From the NCBI RefSeq assembly GCF_004319545.1, contig NZ_CP036313.1, positions 4,218,501 to 4,282,500 of the forward strand: a stretch of DNA of 64,000 nucleotides, read 5' to 3'. The DNA comes from Desulfobacter hydrogenophilus (GTDB taxonomy: Bacteria; Desulfobacterota; Desulfobacteria; Desulfobacterales; Desulfobacteraceae). The stretch's first letter is position 1. Each line of letters starts with the position of its first letter. Shown piece by piece: positions 53,556 to 62,703 of this stretch. The translations under genes and the position numbers were made by a program. The notes under the pieces are model-generated. The model saw nothing but the letters and a program-made list of their open reading frames with translations. It was not told the origin of the DNA and did not search any database.

Positions 53556-55916
53556 TTACTGAAAAAGCTCGGAAATACATCGAAATCCGATAATATTGGC
53601 AGTCGTATCTGATGGGAACAGCCCCCGGGAACTGATAGAGACCGAGTCCTTGGCATTCCAGGCCCCGCCTTTGGCTACACTGAACGACTTGGCTTTACGG
53701 GTGGCAAAGGGGGGCGGCTGGGTGTCGGCTGTCCACTCCATGACATTGCCCAGCATATCAGCCATACCAAAAACATTGGCAGCATGGTCATAGTTGTCCA
53801 CAGAACTTGTGTCTGCAAGGCCTGAAGATTCAATATTCAATACGCCTGGATCAAACTGATTGCCCCAGGGGTATTTTAAAGCCATATCCGTGCGGGCAGC
53901 AGCCTCCCATTCGGCTTCCGTGGGCAGACGCCGTCCGATCCAGGAGGCATAGGCAAAGGCATCATCCACACTGATTTGAACCACAGGATGGTTTCTTTTG
54001 CCGTAAAGGGTGGAACCCGGTCCTATCGGCTGGTACCAGCAGGCCCCTTTAACAATGGAAGATCCGGCTTGTTTACTCCAGACCACTTTTTCCCCTTGTT
54101 TTTTAAACCGGGAATGGTAAACCGTTCCAACCTTTTTTCTTTCGGCGGTGGTGACATATCCGGTCTGTTCAATAAAAATTTCAAACAAAGCATTTGTCAC
54201 CGGATATTTGCCCATATATACCTTGGGCATGTCAAAGGGCTGTAGGGCCAGACTGGATTTCAAGGATTTTTCCGTGCCAACGGTATATGTACCTGCGGGG
54301 ATCGTGATATAAGCATTGAATTTTTTTTCACGCTCTCCCAGAAAGTCGTCAAACTGTTCGGCAAGCTCCCGGGCATTTCTAAATTCCTCAAGGGCTTCGA
54401 GTTCTTCTTCATCAAGCTCGTCAAGCTCTTCTAAGTCCTCATCCTCATCTAAATCAACTTCTTTTATTTCCTGATCCTCATCAAGCTCAATGTCTTCTAT
54501 TTCTTCAAGTACTTCATCCTCATCGAGCTCAACATCTTCTATTTCCGTGTCCTCATCAATCTCTTCCAACGCTTCAAGATCTTCATCTATCTCTTCGAGT
54601 TCGTCATCCTCGATATCTTCTATCTCAACAACATCATCAATCTCTTCAATCTGCGCATCAAGGAGGTCTTCGTCCACCTCTTCAAGGTCTTCATCTTCGT
54701 CAAGGTCGATCTCTTCGATTTGTTGGTCTTCATCAATCTCTTCAACCTCTTCGAGTTCGTCATCCTCGATATCTTCTATTTCAACATCATCTTCTATCTC
54801 TTCAATCTGCGCATTAAGGAGGTCTTCGTCCACCTCTTCAAGGTCTTCATCTTCGCCAAGATCGATCTCTTCGATTTGTTGGTCTTCATCGATCTCTTCA
54901 ACCTCTTCGAGTTCGTCATCCTCGATATCTTCTATTTCAACATCATCTTCTATCTCTTCAATCTGCGCATTAAGGAGGTCTTCGTCCACCTCTTCAAGGT
55001 CTTCATCTTCGCCAAGATCGATCTCTTCGAGTTGTTGGTCTTCATCGATCTCTTCAACCTCTTCGAGTTCGTCATCCTCGATTTCTTCTATTTCAACATC
55101 ATCTTCTATCTCTTCAATCTGCGCATTAAGGAGGTCTTCGTCCACCTCTTCAAGGTCTTCATCTTCGCCAAGATCGATCTCTTCGAGTTCGTCATCCTCG
55201 ATTTCTTCTATTTCAACATCATCTTCTATCTCTTCAATCTGCGCATTAAGGAGGTCTTCGTCCACCTCTTCAAGGTCTTCATCGATCTCTTCAACCTCTT
55301 CGAGTTCGTCATCCTCGATTTCTTCTATTTCAACATCATCTTCAAGGGTACCATCACCATCACCGCCGACTCCTTCGTGGTCATCCAAAATTCCGCCACC
55401 AAACCGGTTCAACACCTTTTTAATCTCTTCTATGATATCCGTTGACTCATTGTCGGCATCGGGAGGCTGGATTTTATCCAGAAATTCAGCCACGGCGTGA
55501 AGCATATCAGCAGCGTTGGTAAGATCAAATCCATCGGGTTTGACGGCATCCCTGAAGGATTGTAGAAGGTTGTTTTTCGCATCCTGTGTCATATCAAAAA
55601 CATTTGACTCGGTCAGCGTGATGTCCTCAGGGTTGAGGCCGTTTGTGGACAGTTTTTTCAAATCGGCATTGATGGAAGATTTAAGACTGGAAAAATTTCT
55701 TCTTTTGGATTTTATTTTGCCAGGATCATCCCCGACGTCCCAGATCTGACGGATAATACTGTCCCCGTCAATGGACGAAAGGTTCTGAATACTATCTTCG
55801 GAAACATAATAGGCAGATATGGCTCGAATAGCCTTATCCTTGACGGATCCGGGGCGGTAGTTAAGATTTTTTGATGCCTCGGTAATGCCGAACAGAGTTA
55901 TGGATACATTGGCCAA
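53556..55916 (-). CDS. SUMF1-domain protein with long acidic repeat region
   Basis: The 786-residue protein has an N-terminal region of about 190 residues of unknown type. An extremely acidic repeat region (about 190-510) is built from units containing DLEEVDEDLLNAQIEEIEDD. The C-terminal formylglycine-generating-enzyme-like domain (about 530-786) has IPAGTYTVGTEKS, YPVTNALFEIFIEQTGYVTT, GRRLPTEAEWEAAARTD, GNVMEWTADTQ and GGAWNAKDSVSISSRG. Many SUMF1-like domains without the active-site cysteines serve binding rather than catalysis; I see no clear Cys pair here. It is divergent from the ParA operon. Confidence 0.8.
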   Translation of the reverse strand: MANVSITLFGITEASKNLNYRPGSVKDKAIRAISAYYVSEDSIQNLSSIDGDSIIRQIWDVGDDPGKIKSKRRNFSSLKSSINADLKKLSTNGLNPEDITLTESNVFDMTQDAKNNLLQSFRDAVKPDGFDLTNAADMLHAVAEFLDKIQPPDADNESTDIIEEIKKVLNRFGGGILDDHEGVGGDGDGTLEDDVEIEEIEDDELEEVEEIDEDLEEVDEDLLNAQIEEIEDDVEIEEIEDDELEEIDLGEDEDLEEVDEDLLNAQIEEIEDDVEIEEIEDDELEEVEEIDEDQQLEEIDLGEDEDLEEVDEDLLNAQIEEIEDDVEIEDIEDDELEEVEEIDEDQQIEEIDLGEDEDLEEVDEDLLNAQIEEIEDDVEIEDIEDDELEEVEEIDEDQQIEEIDLDEDEDLEEVDEDLLDAQIEEIDDVVEIEDIEDDELEEIDEDLEALEEIDEDTEIEDVELDEDEVLEEIEDIELDEDQEIKEVDLDEDEDLEELDELDEEELEALEEFRNARELAEQFDDFLGEREKKFNAYITIPAGTYTVGTEKSLKSSLALQPFDMPKVYMGKYPVTNALFEIFIEQTGYVTTAERKKVGTVYHSRFKKQGEKVVWSKQAGSSIVKGACWYQPIGPGSTLYGKRNHPVVQISVDDAFAYASWIGRRLPTEAEWEAAARTDMALKYPWGNQFDPGVLNIESSGLADTSSVDNYDHAANVFGMADMLGNVMEWTADTQPPPFATRKAKSFSVAKGGAWNAKDSVSISSRGLFPSDTTANIIGFRCISELFQ
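54400..55345 (-). repeat. Coding tandem repeats, 156-bp unit
   Basis: Near-identical units are marked by GCGCAT at 54653, 54809, 54965, 55121 and 55241. Three successive intervals are exactly 156 bp (52 codons) and one is 120 bp (40 codons). The DNA identity, including silent positions, shows recent duplication, and copy number probably varies between strains. Confidence 0.9.
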
Positions 55917-56050
55917 AACTTAAAATGTTCCTTTTTGAGCGGTCTTGAAAACCTTTAATTCTATATTAGATTAAAGACATCCGGAACCTCAGATGATATA
56001 AATATTTTTGCCTAAATACATGTTTTAACGTGCTTTTAGTACAGATATTA

Positions 56051-56296
56051 CTCCCCATTCGCTTATTTTTTTTAGTGTTTTGTTAATTTTTACACACAAT
56101 ATATTGTGTTATAATACTCTTGCTCAGAAAAATTATGTCATATTTGGAATGCAAAATCATAATTTTTATATGCAAAAACAAACCATATAAGAATTAAAAA
56201 CTAAAATTATTCAGGATTGTCTTTTTTTTTAGGCAAATAATGACTCCCCATGATTATAAATTGGCTTTTCTGATTTCAAAATAAGCGAATGGGGAG
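56051..56296. promoter_or_regulatory. 19-bp inverted repeat framing a divergent promoter region
   Basis: CTCCCCATTCGCTTATTTT (56051-56069) is perfectly inverted at 56278-56296, and a partial copy (ACTCCCCATGATTATAAATT) lies at about 56242. Inside is the 16-bp palindrome ACACAATATATTGTGT (56094-56109) directly followed by TATAAT (56110-56115). The region separates the SUMF1 gene from the ParA operon. It could be a looping operator pair or a 246-bp MITE. The rest of 55917-56456 is AT-rich with no gene. Confidence 0.55.
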
Positions 56297-56456
56297 ATAT
56301 TATGATATACAATATGATATATTTCAATTGTACAAAAATCTTGATCTTAAGGCAAAAATAAAAAAGAATTCATTTGCTGACTGCAGATGAAAGCCCTGAT
56401 ACTAAAACATCCGGCGTTGATAAATTTTTTATGAACATGCTAAAGAGATAAAAAAA

Positions 56457-57227
56457 ATGAGAAATGTATTGACTATTTCAGGGCTGAAAGGCGGTACTGG
56501 CAAAAGTGTAACAGCCCTTAACCTATCGGCTTCTGTGGCACTTTATGGAAAAAAAGTACTGCTGGTTGACTGTGACCCCCAGGCATGTGTATCCCAATGG
56601 CGTAAAATTGATTCAAATGGGAATGATCATGACCTTGCACAGGTGCTGGCCGGAAAAATAAGCGTTCCTGAAGCCGTATCCGGCACTGATATTGACGGAC
56701 TATATATCCTGCCTGCGGGCTTCGATCTTTTTTCCATATCCCTTAAACTGACCAGACGAATAGACAACGAAAAGCTTCTTCGTCTTGTTATTGATGAAAT
56801 TAGGCATGACTACGACATAATTATTCTTGATGCACCTTCATCTTGCGGATATCTGAGCCTCGCCGCTTTGACGGCAGCCGACTGGCTTGCGGCAGTGGTC
56901 ACCCCGAATAACGACTGGGTGAGTGATTTTTATTCACTGATGCGAATTGTCCGGTACATACGCCGATCCCACAATATACCCTTAGGCGTTGCAGGCATAC
57001 TGTTCAACAGATGCAATAGTGAAAAACAGATGGAAAATTGTTCGGTTCCCGAAGTGTTGGAACAGATTCGTCCTCTGATATACAAAACCATGATCCCTGA
57101 CGATGAAATACTTAACAAAAAACAGGCCTCCCTTAGTCCGCTGTCTTTGTACGACATTAAAGCGCAGGCGTCCCAGGCGTACCTTGGGATCGCCAGAGAG
57201 ATCATCTGTGCATTCAATTTAAAATGA
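56457..57227 (+). CDS. ParA/MinD-family ATPase
   Basis: The 256-residue protein has the deviant Walker A LKGGTGKSVTALNLSASV, switch I DCDPQACVSQW, and Walker B YDIIILDAPSSCGYLSLAAL. It lacks an HTH. It heads a three-gene operon (11-bp gap to the next gene) with no ParB. Such orphan ParA proteins place cellular machines; the partner is likely one of the next two proteins or the divergently encoded SUMF1 protein. Confidence 0.88.
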   Translation: MRNVLTISGLKGGTGKSVTALNLSASVALYGKKVLLVDCDPQACVSQWRKIDSNGNDHDLAQVLAGKISVPEAVSGTDIDGLYILPAGFDLFSISLKLTRRIDNEKLLRLVIDEIRHDYDIIILDAPSSCGYLSLAALTAADWLAAVVTPNNDWVSDFYSLMRIVRYIRRSHNIPLGVAGILFNRCNSEKQMENCSVPEVLEQIRPLIYKTMIPDDEILNKKQASLSPLSLYDIKAQASQAYLGIAREIICAFNLK

Positions 57228-57237
57228 GGAGACCCCA

Positions 57238-57651
57238 TTGAAATTGACCAATCCCGAATCCATTCAGGACAGTGAAAAAGAGTTTATTGACACTATAAAT
57301 GCTGAACTTGACTGGGATGTCATCGAGCAGATGCTACTTGACAAACATAATTTTGCGGTTCAGGATGACATTGAATACAAGGACGGAAATCTTATCGTTT
57401 ACAACAACGAAATCGCATACAAATTTGACTTTCAAATCAAGGTTCCCCTTTCGGTAATTTTTAACCGTGGTGGTGAATGCTTATCTATGTCAACTACCCG
57501 GGAAGAAGAGGTGCTTAAAAACAACGAAGATGTGGAAGTCCAAAATTCGTCAACAACTCAAACGCTTAGTGACGAACCGGGTAAAAACAAAGTAGAGGCG
57601 ATGGCTGTTGAGATTGCTGATTTGATCTCTGAAATTAATAATAAAGCATAA
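57238..57651 (+). CDS. Hypothetical acidic protein in the ParA operon
   Basis: The 137-residue protein starts at TTG 57238 after GAGGAG. The first ~80 residues form a compact alpha/beta region (DWDVIEQMLLDKHNFAVQDD, DFQIKVPLSVIFNRGGECLS) followed by an acidic, Ser/Thr-rich tail. I do not recognise the family. It lies between the ParA gene and the coiled-coil gene with gaps of 10 and 6 bp. Confidence 0.7.
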   Translation: MKLTNPESIQDSEKEFIDTINAELDWDVIEQMLLDKHNFAVQDDIEYKDGNLIVYNNEIAYKFDFQIKVPLSVIFNRGGECLSMSTTREEEVLKNNEDVEVQNSSTTQTLSDEPGKNKVEAMAVEIADLISEINNKA

Positions 57652-57657
57652 GGGAGT

Positions 57658-59115
57658 ATGGATATGCCGGAGGGCAGCACCACCAAGCGAGAGTCTGTCA
57701 GGAAGCAGTTGGATGAAATTCTAGCCAAGGAGATCACCGCGTTCATTGATATAGATTCCAATATGGCGCTGATGTCTTTCAACCTTGCCACCATCTCATG
57801 TCTCGTCATCAGCGTAGATCGGGAACGTGAAATCAAAGAGTATCCAGACTCTCCTCCGGAACGTTTCACCCGCAAAAGCTTTACGTCGGAACTTGTGGAT
57901 ATCGGACTTGATCAAGACGATTACCTTGACCATGCCATTTCCACCGTCCTGGGTTCCGGCTACATAACAACACTTTCTAATGGTGAGTTTAAAGCAGAAA
58001 TGCCTGCATTTATGATGGTCGGTTTTTTAGACTCCATGTTTCCGGGCATGCAGGGCCTTAATCTGATTGCTTTTATCCTTCAAATAAATGACGAAGTCAA
58101 TTCCGGCCGAAAAAGTCTTGACCTTGCAAAACGAAGCTTTGAAACAACGCTAAAAACTCGTGGCGTTTCGGTGACAAAAGACCGCGCACAGGAACGGGTA
58201 ACCGAAATGGTCAAAGGAGTTAACAAGTCCGTCACGGTACAGTCAAAACAAATTTCAGCCCGGTTGAAGAGGGAAAAGCTCAACAAATTATCCCTGCTGA
58301 TGAAATTCAGAAAACAGCGGACTGACGGCTATCAGGAAAAGGTCAAAATTAAAAATCTTTTTGACAAAGAGCCGAGCCCTGAAGAAATTGAAGCTGAAAA
58401 ACAAAAAGCCAGGGACGCTGAAGAGGCATCTCTGAAAGCCGCAGAACTGGCAAGCAAGTTAGCGGAAAAAGAGAATAGAATAAAAGAAGCCGAGGCCGCT
58501 GCACAGACACTTGCAGAAAAACTTAAAGTTATTGAAGAAAAGGAAATAGTTGCTGAAGAAGCCAGGACCAAAGCCTTGGAAGCCCAAGAAAAAGCCGAAG
58601 CCCTTGCGGCAAGGGAACAGGAAATAGCTGAAAAGGAATCCAGGCTTTTAGCCCTTGAAGAAGAAATTAAGCGCAGAGAAGAAGAAGAGGCGAAAAAGGA
58701 AGACGAAGCCAAAGAACTCGCAGAAAAACAAGTAAAAAAGGCAAGAGCCGAAGATGATATTGAATCCAGAATCGCCGACTTTGAGCAGACCCTGGCCATG
58801 CCATGCCCTTTGTGCCGTGACGGCAGGATTGAAGAAAAGACCACGGACAAAGGAAAAATTTTTTACTCCTGCACCCAGAAGGATTGCCGATTCGTATCCT
58901 GGGATAAACCCTATCATTTTGAATGTCCATTGTGCAAAAACCCCTATTTAATCGAATATGTAACCCCTGCAGGCACCCCGGGACTTAAATGTCCCAGGGC
59001 TTCATGTACCTATTCCCAAAACAACCTGCTTGCACCCGTTCAGCACATGGCCGCAACTGCACAGACTCCCCCAAAAAAGAAAAAGCTGGTCAGACGCGTC
59101 AAACGACGGCGATGA
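57658..59115 (+). CDS. Coiled-coil protein with C-terminal twin zinc ribbons
   Basis: In this 485-residue protein, residues 1-190 form an unknown globular domain. Residues 235-380 form a long Glu/Lys/Ala coiled coil with heptad character (AEKENRIKEAEAAAQTLAEK). The C-terminus has CPLCRDGRIEEKTTDKGKIF with a CTQKDC pair, then CPLCKNPYLIEYVTPAGTPG with CPRASC, like topoisomerase I C4 fingers, and ends in a basic tail KKKKLVRRVKRRR. DNA binding linked to a filament-like middle is suggested. It is co-transcribed with the ParA gene. Confidence 0.75.
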   Translation: MDMPEGSTTKRESVRKQLDEILAKEITAFIDIDSNMALMSFNLATISCLVISVDREREIKEYPDSPPERFTRKSFTSELVDIGLDQDDYLDHAISTVLGSGYITTLSNGEFKAEMPAFMMVGFLDSMFPGMQGLNLIAFILQINDEVNSGRKSLDLAKRSFETTLKTRGVSVTKDRAQERVTEMVKGVNKSVTVQSKQISARLKREKLNKLSLLMKFRKQRTDGYQEKVKIKNLFDKEPSPEEIEAEKQKARDAEEASLKAAELASKLAEKENRIKEAEAAAQTLAEKLKVIEEKEIVAEEARTKALEAQEKAEALAAREQEIAEKESRLLALEEEIKRREEEEAKKEDEAKELAEKQVKKARAEDDIESRIADFEQTLAMPCPLCRDGRIEEKTTDKGKIFYSCTQKDCRFVSWDKPYHFECPLCKNPYLIEYVTPAGTPGLKCPRASCTYSQNNLLAPVQHMAATAQTPPKKKKLVRRVKRRR

Positions 59116-59248
59116 ACATTTCCTATATATATAAAAAATTCTTTTCGGGATATTCCCATTGCTTTTTAGTTTGATTTTTATATGAAAGCCTGTGTAACTT
59201 AGATAAATATTACCTGAAATACAGAGCCATGACCCGGCCGGACAAAAA

Positions 59249-60130
59249 ATGAAGCCAATATTTTCCATAATTTTAATAGGTTTAATAATACTTGTGGCGT
59301 TCCAGGTATATGCCTTGGTCAATCCGGCGATTGATACACCAGAGGGACAACTGCTCTCAAATAACCAAAAGACAGACGATACCCAGACACCATCCAAGGC
59401 CAGTCGTTTTGAACCTGCCAAATTAAATAAAGTCATCGAAAAGGTTACCCAGCGAAATCTTTTCAAGGTAAGGGTAAACGGTGAACACAAAAAGACCCCT
59501 GAACCCGTGAACCTGAACCTTGAAAAAACCAGCCTGGAACTGACCCTTTTGGGCACGGTGACAGGGCAAAAAAAACAAGATGACTGGGCCGTAATGCAGG
59601 ATATTAAAACAAAACAGCAGGAGCTATACCAGGTCGATGATAAAATCCAGGGTGCCACCATTAAATCCATATTACGAAACAAGGTTATTTTAACCGTAAA
59701 CGGCAAGGATCAGATTCTTGAAGTGAATGCAGATCCGTCACCCTCACAAAACAGAACACGCGGCTTTTCCGGCAGACAACCCATGCATCCGCGGCATGAT
59801 ATCATGGATCGACCGAATATGCCTGATGCGGTATCCCAGTCAAATCCATGGTTTAAAGCCCGGCCCTATGTCAGAAACGGTGAAGCGTCAGGTGTTATGA
59901 TTTACAGCATTAAAAAAGACTCCGTGTTTCAGCTGTTAGGCCTTCGAAACGGAGACATTATCCAGGCCGTAGACGACGTCGAAATTCAAGATATCCAGGA
60001 TCTTGAAAATTTTGATGACAGCATCAGCGACCATTCAGATATTACCATTTCTATCCTCAGGCGTGGCAAATCCAAAGAACTGGTTTTTAGTGGACAGGAT
60101 AACGCGTATACCATCAATGATGTTGAATAG
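59249..60130 (+). CDS. gspC: Type II secretion protein GspC-like with PDZ domain
   Basis: The 293-residue inner-membrane protein has one N-terminal TM (FSIILIGLIILVAFQVYALV), a homology region (LELTLLGTVTGQKKQDDWAV, RNKVILTVNGKDQ) and a C-terminal PDZ domain near 210-285 (VMIYSIKKDSVFQLLGLRNG, DIIQAVDDVEIQDIQDLENF). GspC joins the inner-membrane platform to the secretin GspD. No other gsp gene is adjacent here, so the rest of the system must lie elsewhere. Confidence 0.82.
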   Translation: MKPIFSIILIGLIILVAFQVYALVNPAIDTPEGQLLSNNQKTDDTQTPSKASRFEPAKLNKVIEKVTQRNLFKVRVNGEHKKTPEPVNLNLEKTSLELTLLGTVTGQKKQDDWAVMQDIKTKQQELYQVDDKIQGATIKSILRNKVILTVNGKDQILEVNADPSPSQNRTRGFSGRQPMHPRHDIMDRPNMPDAVSQSNPWFKARPYVRNGEASGVMIYSIKKDSVFQLLGLRNGDIIQAVDDVEIQDIQDLENFDDSISDHSDITISILRRGKSKELVFSGQDNAYTINDVE

Positions 60131-60617
60131 TAACACACAACGTATTCTTTGTGATATCTCATTGAAAACATCTATTATTCTATTGTTTTTTTTCATTTTC
60201 ATGTTAAGTGCGCTGCCTAAAGAAATTTGGGCCCAGGACCCAACCAAAAACAACAGAATAGACACTAATCCCATAATTCAAGTTTATCAGGCACACATAT
60301 CCGGCATTGACGGCAATCGCTGTCCCATGTATCCGCACTGCTCCCAGTATTGTGCCCAGGCCATCCGAAAACACGGATTTGGCCTGGGCTGGATTATGGC
60401 CTGTGACCGTTTACTCAGATGCGGTAGGGATGAGGTTCAACTGTCTCCCCATGTCAGGATGAACGGACGCGAATTAATATTTGACCCGGTCAGCGCCAAT
60501 GATTTCTGGTGGTTTTCACCCAAACCGCCTGCCAAGGAAACCAACTTACCTGGAAAAAAAATGTTCCACTCAGATTCCGGCCGGATGTCGGATGTGAATC
60601 CGGATCAACACAAGTGA
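60117..60617 (+). CDS. YidD-domain membrane protein with N-terminal extension
   Basis: From ATG 60117 (or 60120) this encodes about 165 residues. A TM/signal segment (TSIILLFFFIFMLSALPKEI) is followed by a YidD-type domain, CPMYPHCSQYCAQAIRKHGF then GLGWIMACDRLLRCGRDE, which keeps the three-cysteine pattern of the membrane-insertion efficiency factor. Ordinary YidD is about 70-80 residues and lacks the extension. It overlaps the end of the gspC-like gene by 14 bp and the next gene by 4 bp. Confidence 0.78.
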   Translation: MMLNSNTQRILCDISLKTSIILLFFFIFMLSALPKEIWAQDPTKNNRIDTNPIIQVYQAHISGIDGNRCPMYPHCSQYCAQAIRKHGFGLGWIMACDRLLRCGRDEVQLSPHVRMNGRELIFDPVSANDFWWFSPKPPAKETNLPGKKMFHSDSGRMSDVNPDQHK

Positions 60618-61567
60618 AGCGTCTGCTGATAACCCTAACCGTTCTTGCATTTATTTTAGGCCTTAGTTCATCATATGCCCATGCAATACCCAATGAGCAA
60701 CCCGGCCTTTATATTACGGCGGACATGCAGTTTGAATACGCCCAGGCACTTTTTGAACAAAAAGATTTTACTGCAGCCCAGGTGGAGTTCAAACGGTTTA
60801 TTCATTTTTTCCCCCAGGATCCCCGGCATGACCGTGCCGATTATTCTGCAGGCGTTGCCCTGTTTCACTCGGGGCAATTTTATGAGGCCGCCAAACGATT
60901 TGATACAATTATCCGGCAGTCCAAAGATATAGACACTCCATGGGTCCAACAATCCTGCTTGATGCAAAGTCAAGCCTTTGAGTCCCTGGGCAACACAGGT
61001 TATGCCCAGGTTGTTCTGCAAAATTATTTAAAACTGACCCGGGATACTGATATAAAAAACCGGATTTATCTGGAACTTGCCCGTATGCATATCCAAAACA
61101 CCGTGAACCCGGGGAAAAATGAGCTTGACAGCGCCCGAAAAAATCTGATGCTCATCAGTCCTGAAAAACAGCGGGAATACAAAATAGCAAAGCAACTGGA
61201 AGTCATTGACAATGCCATAAATGCACCAACAAAACACCCTGTCCTTGCAGGGATTATGGCTATTATTCCCGGGGGGGGCATGCTCTATTGTGAACGGTAT
61301 AAAGATGCTTTTATCAGTTTCTGCGTCAATACTGGATTAATCTGGGCCGCATACACGGCCTTTGACCATGACAACCCGGCCCTTGGCGGTGCCATTACCT
61401 TTGTGGAGACCGGCTTTTATTCAGGCAATATTTACGGTTCCATAACAGCCGCCCACAAGTACAACAAAGCGGCCCAGATAAAAATCCTGAACAAAACCTT
61501 TGACTTTGAACCGGGGTTTGATCCGATAAATAAATCTTTTTTCCTGAAATTAACCCACGGTTTCTAA
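60614..61567 (+). CDS. Exported TPR protein with C-terminal membrane domain
   Basis: GTG 60614 overlaps the preceding TGA (GTGA). The 317-residue product has a signal peptide (VKRLLITLTVLAFILGLSSS ... YAHA). TPR-like helices follow (FEYAQALFEQKDFTAAQVEF, YSAGVALFHSGQFYEAAKRF), as in BamD/YbgF. A C-terminal region with two hydrophobic segments (ILAGIMAIIPGGGMLYCERY-type and FISFCVNTGLIWAAYTAF) closes it. The gspC-like, YidD-like and TPR genes form one operon, suggesting a joint envelope role. Confidence 0.75.
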   Translation: MKRLLITLTVLAFILGLSSSYAHAIPNEQPGLYITADMQFEYAQALFEQKDFTAAQVEFKRFIHFFPQDPRHDRADYSAGVALFHSGQFYEAAKRFDTIIRQSKDIDTPWVQQSCLMQSQAFESLGNTGYAQVVLQNYLKLTRDTDIKNRIYLELARMHIQNTVNPGKNELDSARKNLMLISPEKQREYKIAKQLEVIDNAINAPTKHPVLAGIMAIIPGGGMLYCERYKDAFISFCVNTGLIWAAYTAFDHDNPALGGAITFVETGFYSGNIYGSITAAHKYNKAAQIKILNKTFDFEPGFDPINKSFFLKLTHGF

Positions 61568-61698
61568 ATGAAACGATCCGAACAAAAAGAACAGACAATT
61601 GGCCTTCACCCTTGATTCGATCCGACTTCGGCGTTACACCAAAGGACACATATCTTAAGGGGATTGACATCAATCCCTTACCGGCGTAGTATTTTCAG

Positions 61699-61860
61699 CG
61701 TTCTCAGGGCGGGGTGAAATTCCCCACCGGCGGTAACCTGGCAGTTTGAGATCAAATTCCAGGAAAGCCCGCGAGCGCTTTGCAGCTTTTTGCGCAAAGG
61801 TCAGCAGATCTGGTGAAAATCCAGAGCCGACGGTTACAGTCCGGATGGAAGAGAATAAGC
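61699..61860 (+). ncRNA. FMN riboswitch (RFN element)
   Basis: Shows the conserved RFN blocks: CTCAGGGCGGGGTGAAATTC at the start, CCACCGGCGGTAA, GAAAGCCCGCGAGCG and GGTGAAAATCCAGAGCCGAC, ending TTACAGTCCGGATGGAAGAG. It lies 147 bp upstream of ribB, the expected target. High FMN should lower ribB expression. Confidence 0.95.
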
Positions 61861-61864
61861 AAAA

Positions 61865-61953
61865 AACATAATACCATTGCGTCTATAGCTTACTGACAGC
61901 GTTTGTCGGCAAGTACTGGTATGGCAATGGATGGTGTTATCTTGCCTTTTTAT
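61865..61953 (+). terminator. Expression platform and terminator of the FMN riboswitch
   Basis: CCATTGC (61874-61880) pairs with GCAATGG (61924-61930), while GGCAA (61923-61927) can instead pair with TTGCC just before TTTTTATT. The two mutually exclusive stems fit a terminator/antiterminator switch. Confidence 0.5.
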
Positions 61954-62006
61954 TCCCACGCCCTGATTCATGTATTAATTTATAACGATTACCAAGGAGT
62001 TGAATC

Positions 62007-62663
62007 ATGAATCAGAATCCTTTAAAACAATTTGGAAATTCCCAGCAGCGTTTACAGGCCGGACTTGAAGCACTTCGCCGAGGCTCTGGCGTTTTGGTCG
62101 CCGACGATGAAAACCGGGAAAATGAAGTGGATCTCATTTTCGGGGCACACAGCCTTAAAGTGGATCAGATGGCTATGCTGATCAGGGAATGCAGCGGCAT
62201 TGTCTGTCTGTGTCTTCCCCAGAGCAAGGTTGCAAACTTAAATCTTTTCCCAATGGTAAAAAACAACACAAGCCAATACCAGACCGCCTTCACAGTATCC
62301 ATTGAAGCGGCCAACGGTGTCACAACAGGCGTTTCTGCCCAGGATCGGTTAACAACCATTCAGGCAGCCATTGACGACGATGCAGCACCGGAAGATCTCA
62401 ATTGCCCCGGCCATATTTTTCCGTTACAGGCAAAACCCGGGGGCGTCCTTGAACGCGCTGGCCATACCGAGGCCACAGTTGATCTTATGGGCCTGGCAGG
62501 ATTACCTCCATACGGGGTGTTGTGTGAACTTACAAATCCTGACGGAACCATGGCCAGGCTCCCTAAAGCTGCACAATTTGCTATGGTCAACGGTTTTACA
62601 ATGCTCACGGTTCAAGATATTATAAATTACAAACGTGGGGTACAAAGCGTTAAAGCTTCATAA
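62007..62663 (+). CDS. ribB: 3,4-dihydroxy-2-butanone-4-phosphate synthase
   Basis: Makes the four-carbon precursor of riboflavin from ribulose 5-phosphate. The 218 residues show the signatures [20 protein letters not shown] and [20 protein letters not shown]. There is no GTP cyclohydrolase II domain, so it is the single-domain RibB type as in E. coli. CAAGGAGTTG precedes the ATG. It is controlled by the FMN riboswitch upstream and stands alone. Confidence 0.95.
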   Translation: MNQNPLKQFGNSQQRLQAGLEALRRGSGVLVADDENRENEVDLIFGAHSLKVDQMAMLIRECSGIVCLCLPQSKVANLNLFPMVKNNTSQYQTAFTVSIEAANGVTTGVSAQDRLTTIQAAIDDDAAPEDLNCPGHIFPLQAKPGGVLERAGHTEATVDLMGLAGLPPYGVLCELTNPDGTMARLPKAAQFAMVNGFTMLTVQDIINYKRGVQSVKAS

Positions 62664-62670
62664 TTGTGTT

Positions 62671-62703
62671 CCCGGCATCTGCAAACTTTTTTGCCGGATG
62701 CCG
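62671..62703 (+). terminator. Hairpin after ribB
   Basis: CGGCATC and GATGCCG form a stem around a T-rich loop just downstream of the ribB stop. No T tract follows the stem, so termination is uncertain. The remaining 62704-63003 shows no gene. Confidence 0.4.

Noticed and set aside
53534..53656. N-terminal extension of xerD
   Set aside because: It would overlap the SUMF1 gene by about 100 bp, and XerD proteins start at the position corresponding to 53533.
54490..55500. Long serine/isoleucine-rich open frames on the plus strand
   Set aside because: They mirror the Asp/Glu/Ile repeats of the minus-strand SUMF1 protein; the open frame is a by-product of biased codons.
60003..60116. Upstream extension of the YidD-like frame
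   Set aside because: It runs through the PDZ domain of the gspC-like gene in another frame; the membrane segment begins after 60117.
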